In this document: piece by piece, positions 51,124 through 58,886 of the stretch
Layout: every line of letters begins with the position of its first letter
How positions within the stretch are numbered: the stretch's first letter is position 1
From: CAYPFY01 sp964410105
GTDB lineage: Bacteria; Bacteroidota; Ignavibacteria; UBA10030; SZUA-254
NCBI GenBank assembly: GCA_964410105.1
Contig: CAYPFY010000006.1
Coordinates: forward strand, 1 to 64,000
Direction: 5' to 3'
DNA length: 64,000 bases
Notes under the pieces: model-generated
The model's input: only the letters and a program-made list of their open reading frames with translations
What the model was told of the DNA's origin: nothing
Database searches by the model: none
Program-made: the position numbers and the translations under genes

Positions 51124-52167
51124 ATGAATCCGATCCCAGTCACCAAAAGCATTCTGGTCACCTTCGGAATACTACTATTCGGCCAACACGTTCTGTACGG
51201 GCAACAATCGTTCAAACGTATCCTGGCGCAGGATTCGACTCTCAACAATCTTGTCGATCCCCCCGGCTATAGAACTGCCAAGCTTGGAACGCTGGGGGGA
51301 GTATTGACGAAGGGGGATGGCCAACAACCGATGATTCTGATTCCAGGACTCGGTTTCGGCGGAAGCATATTCAACGAGTTTATGGACGGGTTTGCTGACA
51401 AGTATCGCATGTACGCCGTAACGCTCGCAGGTTTTGGCGGCACGCCGGCGCCCCCCTGCCCTAGTGAATCGACAAGTTTTAGGGAGCAGACATGGACAAA
51501 TGCGGCGCTGGAGGCAATCGAGATTCTGATGAAGGAAGAGAGTATCCAAAAGCCGATTATCGTCGGCCACTGGCTCACAGGAACCCAGATCGCCCTGCAC
51601 CTTGCGATGAAGCACCCGGATCAGATCAGGGCAGTCATAATCCTCGCAGGGTCGGCTCGAATGGAAGTGAGTGGAACGCGGTTGGCCCCTTACTACGAAA
51701 ACCTGGATAAGCGCGTCGGCACCGTGGATCACTATCTCGCCCCGAAGTGGTTCAAAACCGTCACGCGGGAAACATGGGACGACAATAATTTTATCCCCGG
51801 AGACTATGCCGCAAATCCCCTGCGCGGATTGCGGTTATGGCGGGAGGCGGCGACCCCAAAACTGCATGTCTGGATACGATACCTGTGTGAGTTCAATGCG
51901 CAAGATATATCACTGGAAATACCCCAGTTGACTGTGCCGACCCTTTTGCTGAAGCCCGATTTCGAAGGCAACTTTTTCGAACCGGGCCAGAATTACATGG
52001 AGAATTATTGTGAAAAGAGTTGGGCGAAAAGCGTCGAGAACAACAAGAAGATGACAGTGAGGACGGTTCCGAATTCGCGCGCGTGTCCGTGGTTTGACCA
52101 ACCGCAAAAAGTTCACGAAATGATCGTGGATTTCTTGCGCGCTGAAGTCGACAATCGGTCAAAATGA
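51124..52167 (+). CDS. Secreted alpha/beta-hydrolase fold protein, catalytic triad degenerate
   Basis: 347 residues from the ATG at 51124, which has GAGAGG nine bases upstream; the ATG three codons earlier touches that site. The signal peptide ends near residue 26 (LYG). The fold is clear: oxyanion loop 'I-L-I-P-G-L-G-F-G-G', a 'V-T-L-A-G-F-G-G-T' strand, a nucleophile-elbow region, a cap, and 'L-L-L-K-P-D-F-E-G' with the acid. The elbow however reads G-H-W-L-T-G, with Trp150 where the Ser nucleophile belongs. The His position reads R-A-C-P-W-F-D-Q-P, with Ala320 instead of His. It is therefore probably not a working hydrolase of this class. Either it binds ligands or it is decaying. The reading frame is intact. 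Confidence 0.85.
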   Translation: MNPIPVTKSILVTFGILLFGQHVLYGQQSFKRILAQDSTLNNLVDPPGYRTAKLGTLGGVLTKGDGQQPMILIPGLGFGGSIFNEFMDGFADKYRMYAVTLAGFGGTPAPPCPSESTSFREQTWTNAALEAIEILMKEESIQKPIIVGHWLTGTQIALHLAMKHPDQIRAVIILAGSARMEVSGTRLAPYYENLDKRVGTVDHYLAPKWFKTVTRETWDDNNFIPGDYAANPLRGLRLWREAATPKLHVWIRYLCEFNAQDISLEIPQLTVPTLLLKPDFEGNFFEPGQNYMENYCEKSWAKSVENNKKMTVRTVPNSRACPWFDQPQKVHEMIVDFLRAEVDNRSK

Positions 52168-52501
52168 GGGCCAAATTGCAGGCTCCGATATAACCGCGGG
52201 TCATTTCGCACCTGGCGCGGAGGATCCTTTCTGTTGTCGCTCAAACCCCATTCCCTGAGGCGCGGCCGGGCACCCATTCGCCGCGCTCTCAGCTATCAAT
52301 GATCGGCTGCAAGATACTGGAACTCAGCTAAGAGAACTTAAGAAAAGGGGTTACAATAGCCGATTCCCCCCAGACTTTTGAATATGGAAAATTAGTTCAT
52401 ATAATCCAGATGGACAAAAGATTAAACTATCCGAACCCGTCGGTCAAATTCCCGGCCGCGGCATTCTAACCAGTGTCTGATACCGAACGTCTGTACAGGC
52501 C
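52168..52501 (+). other. Intergenic region before the ABC transporter gene
   Basis: 334 bp. GCGCGGC and GCCGCGC in 52260-52290 can form a short stem without T-tract, perhaps the end of the hydrolase transcript. An AT-rich stretch at about 52330-52430 contains TACAAT at 52352-52357 but no -35 at the right distance. Nothing else is recognised. Confidence 0.35.
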
Positions 52502-54331
52502 GTGCAAAACGAAGTCGACGATCTACCTCCCGCTAAATCCAAAGGGCGTGCCCGCCGAGTGCGGAGGAATCTCATGCAAGGGATGTCGCTTGCGTGGGAT
52601 GCATCGCCAAGCTCTCTAATCCGTTATTCGGTAATGGGCATAGCGAACGCCGCGATGACTCCCGCCGCAGTTTTCCTCGGGGCGAAACTTGTGAACCTCA
52701 TCGCGCACTCGCGAATCCAATCCCTTCGTTTTGAGGATATGCTGCCGACGATCATCGGCCTCTGGCTGGTCGCGGCGACGCAGCGCGCGCTCGGCGCATA
52801 TGGCGGATTCGGGCGCAATCTGTTTGTGCGCAGGGTGCAGCTTGAAGCTGAGGGGCGACTGCTTGCAAAGGCAGCAAAGCTCGATCTTGGTCATTTCGAT
52901 AATTCTGACTGGCACGACCGGCTGGCACGGGCAAAGCGGGACGTCTCCTGGAGACCCGGAGATCTCACATGGTCCGTGCTCGGGCTCTCTGGCAACGTGG
53001 TTTCAATTCTCCTCATGGCTTCCCTGCTTGCCAGCCTTCACTATGTGCTGGTGATCCTCGCGATCGCCGCGGCCGTGTTATCTCTCGTCTTGGAGCGTCA
53101 TGTCACATCGCGCCTTTATGAATTCTTCTACAAGGAAACTCCCGAGGAACGCGAGCGCGAATACCTTGGGGATCTTCTCATCCAGCCGCGCAACACGAAG
53201 GAGATACGGGCCAATGTCCTCGCCGATTATCTTCTGGGGAGGCACAGAAGGATCTCTGAAGATCTCTACAAGCAGCGCGAACAGATGTACCGCTCAGGGA
53301 CGCGCGTCTCATTGCTGACTGGCCTCGTAACGGGAACGACGCTCGCCCTCGCGTATGTTTTCGTGGCACTCCGCGGCCTGGCAGGTGAGATCGATCCGGG
53401 CGGAGTCGTGCTTGTCATCGGCGCCTTCACGTCCGTATCCGGAACCTTGGCACAGATTTCAAGCACCTTTGTCGCCGTCGATCAGCATACGACCTTTCTT
53501 GACGACTATTTCACTTTCCTGTCGATCCCTCAGATTGTTCCCGTGCCTCGGCAACCCCTGACCCTTCCCCCGCGTCCCGTCGAACAGATTGAATTTGCCG
53601 ATGTCACATTTTCATATCCGGGAGGAACAGAGCCGGCCGTTCAGGGGCTTAGTCTATCGGTCCGGAAGGGCGAGCTCGTCGCCCTCGTGGGAGAGAACGG
53701 TGCCGGAAAGAGTACCATCGTCAAGTTGCTTCTCCGCTTCTATGACATCGATCAGGGATCAGTGCGCGTGGGGGGCGTTGATATCCGGAACCTCGACCCC
53801 GAGCAGCTGCGTAACAGGATCGGGGTTCTCTTCCAGGATTTCGTCAGTTACGAGCTGAGCGTCCGCGAGAATGTCGCCATGGGCAGACCCGACGGCCGGG
53901 CGGATGACATTCGCGTGATGGAGGCGCTCAAAAATTCACGTAGCGAGTGGCTTGTGAACAAGATGAAAAACGGGCTTGATTCTAAAGTTGGAAGGCTTTT
54001 TGAAGGAGGCCACGATCTCTCCGGCGGCGAATGGCAGCGTCTTGCATTAGCCCGCCTTATGTACAGAGATGCCGATGTGTGGATCCTAGACGAGCCGACG
54101 TCGTCTCTCGACCCAAAAGCGGAAACGGCGATCTTCACAGAACTCAAGGAAAACCTCAAGGGGCGGATCGGCATAGTGATCTCCCATCGCTTCTCGACCG
54201 TCCGCATCGCCGACAGGATAGCCGTGATTGCCGAAGGACGTGTGAAAGAACTTGGGACGCACGAAGAGCTCCTCAGCGCGAAGGGGACGTACGCTCATCT
54301 GTTTGAATTGCAGGCAGCGGGTTACCGTTAA
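52502..54331 (+). CDS. ABC transporter, fused permease and ATPase (exporter type)
   Basis: 609 residues from a GTG start; the start is uncertain because the ribosome site is weak. A six-helix membrane domain (about 40-345) is followed by an ATPase domain (about 365-609). The ATPase has Walker A G-E-N-G-A-G-K-S-T, Q-loop 'L-F-Q-D-F', signature L-S-G-G-E, Walker B 'V-W-I-L-D-E-P-T-S' and the switch H in 'V-I-S-H-R-F'. A half-size exporter that must dimerise. The membrane domain has long loops ('E-T-P-E-E-R-E-R-E') often seen in peptide or lipid exporters of this type, but the substrate is not evident. No peptidase C39 domain or accessory gene is next to it. Confidence 0.92.
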   Translation: MQNEVDDLPPAKSKGRARRVRRNLMQGMSLAWDASPSSLIRYSVMGIANAAMTPAAVFLGAKLVNLIAHSRIQSLRFEDMLPTIIGLWLVAATQRALGAYGGFGRNLFVRRVQLEAEGRLLAKAAKLDLGHFDNSDWHDRLARAKRDVSWRPGDLTWSVLGLSGNVVSILLMASLLASLHYVLVILAIAAAVLSLVLERHVTSRLYEFFYKETPEEREREYLGDLLIQPRNTKEIRANVLADYLLGRHRRISEDLYKQREQMYRSGTRVSLLTGLVTGTTLALAYVFVALRGLAGEIDPGGVVLVIGAFTSVSGTLAQISSTFVAVDQHTTFLDDYFTFLSIPQIVPVPRQPLTLPPRPVEQIEFADVTFSYPGGTEPAVQGLSLSVRKGELVALVGENGAGKSTIVKLLLRFYDIDQGSVRVGGVDIRNLDPEQLRNRIGVLFQDFVSYELSVRENVAMGRPDGRADDIRVMEALKNSRSEWLVNKMKNGLDSKVGRLFEGGHDLSGGEWQRLALARLMYRDADVWILDEPTSSLDPKAETAIFTELKENLKGRIGIVISHRFSTVRIADRIAVIAEGRVKELGTHEELLSAKGTYAHLFELQAAGYR

Positions 54332-54739
54332 GAGCGAAGCCCCACAGCGGGCCGGCTCAACTTACGCCGGAGTGTCGTGTAGTCCGCCCGACGCGACGCA
54401 TCCAACCTTGCCAGTTTAGAGACCCTCGATGAAAGCCCACCGTCCGTCATTGGCGGCGTCAGAAACCGTTCAGGATGCACGGGCTCCCGATAAATTGTGG
54501 TTGAGTCCAGATATACTTAGGCCGGAATACAGCTTAGGAGAAAAGCAACAAACTCAGGGTTTCTAAGACCTTAGAGAATGCGCGGTGCGTCGAGTTGATA
54601 CTTGTTTTGGATTGTGCTACCTTCTAGCCATTCTGCATTTGTTTCTGGGAGTAGATCGCCTTTATTGTTCCGCGGGGTAACTGCCTCGAAGGAACGATCT
54701 CTGTAAGAATCAGTTCAAACTCTTCCTTAGAGGTGCCGC
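54332..54739 (+). other. Intergenic region before the tenth T9SS cargo gene
   Basis: 408 bp with no gene I can support. A promoter-like pair lies at 54595-54623. After it, about 115 nt of untranslated leader precede the ATG at 54740. Base composition becomes more AT-rich here than in the genes to the left, and this persists to about 61000. Confidence 0.4.
54595..54623 (+). promoter_or_regulatory. Promoter-like TTGATA-N17-TACCTT
   Basis: TTGATA (54595-54600) and TACCTT (54618-54623) are separated by 17 bp, upstream of the T9SS cargo gene. The -35 matches consensus at five of six positions. The -10 is weaker but begins TAC as at 8155 and 25536. Confidence 0.4.
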
Positions 54740-57016
54740 ATGAGAAACAATTTGCTGGTGCAGTGGGGTAACGCAATTGGTTTAATGAGCGCCCTCTTCG
54801 TCCTCCCTGCAACTCTTCAAGCCCAGCCGTATCCAATGAATAATCATCTTAATGGCGACAATATAGTCGGTACCACGAATGTTCACGGCTATGATACGTC
54901 GGATGTTTTTAGCCTGGTAGCTACATCCAAGGGAGTTTACATTGAAGAGACCGACCTCCTTGTGCTCCTCCCCGGAGCACTTTCATCCTATCTAAAAGTT
55001 TACACCCCTCCCCCCGGATCGAGCATACAGCAGATTTCCCCGAAGAAGGGGCAATATGGAGGTCCTAGGATCCTCTTTGTATTGCTTGATGACGGATCAG
55101 TCGTGGAGATCGACTTCTCTTACTACGCTTACCAAGGGAACGTAATCAGCATAAAGGAGCGCGGAACAATCGGTTCACCCGGTTTGTCTTGGGAGAAAGT
55201 TGTGGGCGATGACATTTACGCTCTCGGAGCTTCCGTGTACGTAAGCCGTGACACGGGAAAAACGTGGCAAATTGATTCCGCGGGCTTGGGAAACGGTGTG
55301 CATTTCAGAGATATTGCCCTCGATACTTCATTGAAGGTATATGCTGCAACAACAGCCGGATTGTTTGAGCAGGCTCCCGACTCTTCGACGTGGCAGAGGG
55401 TCACCTCGCTGATTTCCCCTTCGAGCCTTGTGACGGTTTTTATCGACAGACGGAATAGAATATTTGTCGTCGGAAACGGCGCAGGAGTCTATTTAAGTAC
55501 CGATGACGGCTCGTCATGGAACCCCGATACTGTCGGGATCGGAACGCTTGCGCTTCGCTCTTTCTGCGATGATGTTTATGGCAATATTTATGCCTCCGGC
55601 GGGAACGGAACGGTCTATAAATCTGCCGGCGGGACAGGGGATTGGACCAGAATCGATGCGGGCATTTTGGCAATTACGGTTGATACACCCACTATCAACG
55701 ATATCGCGGGGGACTCGCTAGTTGTCGCTGCGACAAACTTTGGAGTTTTTGTCACCCGTGATCAGGGAAACTCATGGTTCGAGGCCAGTAACGGGATCCA
55801 TGCCGAACATTTTTTTGGGTTTGCCAAAAATAGCCCCGATCGTTTTATTGTCAGTACTAATTTGGGTATTTTCTACAACGACGCCGGTGATACAGTGTGG
55901 CACAAATGCTTTCCCCCCTCGGGATATCTCGGGTCTCTCCCGATCTATAAAGACACCACGCAACGATTGTACACAGTCTTGCCGAATACAGATCCCACTT
56001 CTAAGGCGCTTGGTCCCGTCTATAAATCCACAGATAACGGTGTGACGTGGAATGCCGATACGATGGGACTTTCGGCGACGATCGGGAGAGTCTTTTTTGT
56101 CGATGAACGCGGCGGGGAGCACATAGGCTCATCATACAATGGATTCAGTCAATATGCGCGGGTTTATTCCCAGGATGTGAGCGGCAAGTGGATTCTGGAT
56201 ACCAGCGGCATCCCAAACACCAATTTTAGCTATTCCACGTCATTCGGGACCGATCGCGCTGGGTTCATTTACCTCAGCGGCATATACGCCGGCGGACAGC
56301 GAGTATTTCATCGCGCAATCACCGGGGGGAATTGGACTGTCGATACGGTCGGACTGCCCTCAAGCGTTCACAACTTCGCGATCATGAGACAGGGGGCTAT
56401 CGGTGACGTCTTTGGCACAAATAACACGTCTCTCTACCGCCACAGTGCGGGAGCGTGGAGCGAGATTCCGCTCCCCTCTTCAAGCATCTCTAAATTCACG
56501 GTTGACAAGAGAGGGGCGATCTTTGTCGTAAACAGAACCCTGATCGGATTTTCGTATGTCGATGTCGGCATCTCCATGTCCACGGATAACGGAGTATCGT
56601 GGACGGCTCTCACAATTGATACGATCGATGTAAACGTTATTCATTCCCGAGGTGATACGTCCTACGCGCTCTTGGAGAACGGCGGATTGTACACGTTGAC
56701 CAAAAACGGAATCGTTACCTCAGTCGAATCGCAACCGCCGAGGCGATTGCCGGTTGCTTTTCAGCTGCTTCAGAATTATCCCAATCCCTTTAATCCGGTT
56801 ACCATCATTAATTACCGGTTGCCTTCAACGAGTTTCGTCACCCTCAGACTCTATAACATTCTCGGCGAAGAAGTTGAAACGCTGGTTAACGGGATGGAGC
56901 AGGGGGGATACAAAACGGTAAGATGGGATGGGAGTAATATGCCGAGCGGGGTCTATTTCCTCCACCTCCAGGCCGGTCCCTTTTCTGCGGTCAACAAGAT
57001 AGTTTTGTGTAGATAA
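54740..57016 (+). CDS. T9SS cargo with Asp-box/BNR-like propeller
   Basis: 758 residues with a signal peptide ending near residue 29 (LQA). Residues 35-150 form a distinct beta segment. From about 150 to 650 there are degenerate propeller blades with 'S-T-D-D-G-S-S-W', 'S-T-D-N-G-V-T-W' and 'S-R-D-T-G-K-T-W' Asp boxes. The T9SS domain starts NYPNPFNPVT near residue 679 and ends KIVLCR. The penultimate Cys is unusual among the ten tails here. Neither of the two shared pre-sorting modules is present. It stands 17 kb away from the main cargo array and starts the accessory zone. Confidence 0.86.
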   Translation: MRNNLLVQWGNAIGLMSALFVLPATLQAQPYPMNNHLNGDNIVGTTNVHGYDTSDVFSLVATSKGVYIEETDLLVLLPGALSSYLKVYTPPPGSSIQQISPKKGQYGGPRILFVLLDDGSVVEIDFSYYAYQGNVISIKERGTIGSPGLSWEKVVGDDIYALGASVYVSRDTGKTWQIDSAGLGNGVHFRDIALDTSLKVYAATTAGLFEQAPDSSTWQRVTSLISPSSLVTVFIDRRNRIFVVGNGAGVYLSTDDGSSWNPDTVGIGTLALRSFCDDVYGNIYASGGNGTVYKSAGGTGDWTRIDAGILAITVDTPTINDIAGDSLVVAATNFGVFVTRDQGNSWFEASNGIHAEHFFGFAKNSPDRFIVSTNLGIFYNDAGDTVWHKCFPPSGYLGSLPIYKDTTQRLYTVLPNTDPTSKALGPVYKSTDNGVTWNADTMGLSATIGRVFFVDERGGEHIGSSYNGFSQYARVYSQDVSGKWILDTSGIPNTNFSYSTSFGTDRAGFIYLSGIYAGGQRVFHRAITGGNWTVDTVGLPSSVHNFAIMRQGAIGDVFGTNNTSLYRHSAGAWSEIPLPSSSISKFTVDKRGAIFVVNRTLIGFSYVDVGISMSTDNGVSWTALTIDTIDVNVIHSRGDTSYALLENGGLYTLTKNGIVTSVESQPPRRLPVAFQLLQNYPNPFNPVTIINYRLPSTSFVTLRLYNILGEEVETLVNGMEQGGYKTVRWDGSNMPSGVYFLHLQAGPFSAVNKIVLCR

Positions 57017-57374
57017 GCTCAAATTAGGCTTCGGTTGGATCCGACAGAAACCAGGCCTTTATGTCAGTCGCCGGATAGAAAAAGTACTACGTCTCTGGGC
57101 GGCTTTCAATTCCCTTGAGTATCCCGCGCAGATGTCACGCGCCGATGGATCTGTTGCCATGACGCCTCCGACGACCGCCCGGTAGTTATTCTCGTTTCGG
57201 GCGTACCCAGAAGGGGATGATAATCCTTCCCTGCACACAGGTTTCCTTTCCGTGCTCGATACGGTGGTTTTCTGCTGAATGCGCGTCGAAAAAGCGATGC
57301 GTAGAATACCCCGGGGGGATTTGCGTGGCCGACTTCCAATGTCCCGCCGTAGGGGAATTTCAATTTGACGCCGT
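57017..57374 (-). other. Region downstream of the small minus-strand gene
   Basis: 358 bp. AGGC..GGTT and AACC..GCCT segments at about 57027-57060 could form a weak 3' hairpin for the T9SS gene. On the minus strand a frame running from about 57470 to 57106 without ATG reads partly protein-like ('Y-G-A-D-S-D-F-Y-P-L-N-G-V-K-L-K-F-P-Y-G-G'). It could be the frameshifted end of the small gene above it. I do not call it as a gene. Confidence 0.3.
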
Positions 57375-57638
57375 TCAGGGGGTAAAAATCACTGTCGGCC
57401 CCATATTGTCCAGACCACGCCGAGAACCGTGATTCGTGAATGATAAGGCCCAGGTCACAGTCTCGAACCTTCGATCTCGATTCTCTTTCATCTCGCGCCT
57501 CCGCCCACGCTCCGCCATTGCCTCCTGAACGTCCTCTGCAACGCTCGTCTTCGAATCAGCGATGTATTCAAGTTGTGCATCGGTTGCCTCGTTGCGGCAC
57601 CAATCGCGAAACTGCTTCCTTACTCTCTCATTTGGCAT
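57375..57638 (-). CDS. Small charged protein of unknown function
   Basis: 87 residues. Supported by AAGGAGG six bases before the ATG and a good promoter 46 bp further up (57684-57712). The N-terminal 60 residues look like a real helical protein ('V-R-K-Q-F-R-D-W-C-R-N-E-A-T-D-A-Q-L-E-Y-I-A-D-S'). The last 25 (from W-A-L-S-F-T) are of different character, and the neighbouring frame continues more plausibly. A frameshift near 57430-57470 may have replaced the original C-terminus. Family not recognised; a small regulator or antitoxin-like protein is possible but unproven. Confidence 0.5.
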   Translation of the reverse strand: MPNERVRKQFRDWCRNEATDAQLEYIADSKTSVAEDVQEAMAERGRRREMKENRDRRFETVTWALSFTNHGSRRGLDNMGPTVIFTP

Positions 57639-58016
57639 TTTGTGCCTCCTTCAATGGTTATAGGAACGCCCTCCCGCGGAGCAAATGTACACGATTCCCC
57701 CGTTCGCGTCAAGGAAAAGATTTGTGGCAATATTGGGTGGAAAAGGGTGCCCAAATGAGTGTCCGAAATAGGACTTGAATTTGCGCGGACTTGCGGCCAC
57801 TCGACCCTGAATCGTAGCACACCGAAGATGGGATTGATCTCGTTGGGGATCTTTCTTACATTGTCACCCATAGACGGGTGGGGGGAATCCGTGAGAGGCA
57901 TGTCGTATCCAACGGCCGAACGAGTGAGGAATCCCAGGCTGGTAAGTATCCCAGCTCCGGAGGATCTTGCCCGGGTGACGTAATCGTCAGCTTGACTAAT
58001 TCAAGAGGAGAATCAA
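57639..58016 (-). other. Promoter-bearing gap between opposing small genes
   Basis: 378 bp. The right-to-left promoter of the small gene lies at 57684-57712. The rest (57720-58000) has short chance frames only. An AAGAGGAG ribosome-site-like run (58003-58010) at its end belongs to the nuclease-like pseudogene that starts at 58017. Confidence 0.4.
57684..57712 (-). promoter_or_regulatory. Promoter TTGACG-N17-TACATTTG
   Basis: On the minus strand TTGACG (57712-57707) is followed after 17 bp by TACATT (57689-57684) and then TG. The -10 region is thus both sigma70-like and an exact Bacteroidota TAnnTTTG element. It precedes the small gene at 57638 by 45 bp. Confidence 0.65.
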
Positions 58017-58415
58017 ATTTCGCTAAGTGATGATCTAAAACTTAGATTCTTGAGTGACGTCGACGCGGCTGTCTCACTTTTGGAAAATTGGACCCCGGGA
58101 TCATTTCGGACTTAGACGGAATATGAAAGTTCCCTTTACGAGTTTTTGAATATTGAATTGGGTGAAATTCAGGTCACAAAACAATTCGCCTCGGGAAGAA
58201 TCAGGGCTGATCTCATTGTCGGAGATAAAATAATAATTGAGCCAGAACACGATCTCAACTCTACCGGACAATATCAGCGCTTAATTGGTCAGATAGAAAC
58301 ATTTGAAGAATGGAGAGGAAGGACGGTAACCTTACTGACGGGGAAAACAGATCCAAACCTTCGAAAGGAACTCGACAAGTTTTTGCGAACTAAGTGGCTG
58401 GCTTTCTTTCAATGA
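58017..58415 (+). pseudogene. Nuclease-like (PD-(D/E)xK fold?) gene with in-frame stop
   Basis: A continuous frame of 133 codons interrupted by a TAG at 58113-58115. Before it: S-L-S-D-D-L-K-L-R-F-L-S-D-V-D-A-A-V. After it: 'T-E-Y-E-S-S-L-Y-E-F-L-N-I-E-L', then 'G-R-I-R-A-D-L-I-V-G-D-K-I-I-I-E-P-E', 'Q-R-L-I-G-Q-I-E' and 'V-T-L-L-T-G-K-T-D'. The order resembles small restriction-endonuclease-fold proteins, but the expected D...E-x-K reads D...E-P-E, so the catalytic Lys is missing. AAGAGGAG precedes an ATT where an ATG would be expected, so the start codon may be lost too. The family assignment is my inference from motif order. A sequencing error at the TAG cannot be excluded. Confidence 0.5.
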
Positions 58416-58439
58416 GTGTCAATCTTTCAGAAGTGATGA

Positions 58440-58877
58440 GGCGGAGGACTAATCTTCTCCATTGTCTTCATCTCCGACCACGATCTCGCGTTTTCGGCAA
58501 TTGCCGCGCTCCAATCGGTTCAAACGAAAGCAACGTTGGACCTTAATAATGTTGGATCTGTCTTCGCGGCTTTTGAAATGGCAAATTTATTCAGAACGAA
58601 CTTCGGAGACCTGAAACCCGAATACTCCCAGCAACTCGACACTTACGATGCGACACATCAGGTTCGCCCTAAGGGGAACCCTCGTTCCTAAAGTCGACAA
58701 TGGCCCAGACATTTCACCGCACAAATCCTGGAGCGAGAGAGGAATTCTTCCGAAATCATGCTCGAGAGTCAGATGTCCCTTACACCAGAGGAGCCTAATC
58801 ATGCTCCCAAACCTTCCCTGGATGATTTCGTGATGGTGCTCAAATTGCTGGCCAACTGTAGCATGCGAACTGAATAG
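58440..58877 (+). pseudogene. Possible decayed gene with one in-frame stop
   Basis: A 146-codon frame with a single TAA at 58689-58691 and final TAG at 58875. The two parts read coding-like: 'F-A-A-F-E-M-A-N-L-F-R-T-N-F-G-D-L-K-P-E-Y' before the stop, 'P-K-P-S-L-D-D-F-V-M-V-L-K-L-L-A-N-C' after it. There is no ATG at its head. An opposing 103-codon frame (58587-58898, minus) is also open and could be the real reading. Family not recognised. It ends 10 bp before the TMTC-like gene. Confidence 0.3.
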
Positions 58878-58886
58878 GGTAAAACC

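Noticed and set aside
57217..57432. Plus-strand 71-codon Cys-rich frame
   Set aside because: It opposes the small minus-strand gene and its possible tail, has no ribosome site and no family resemblance.
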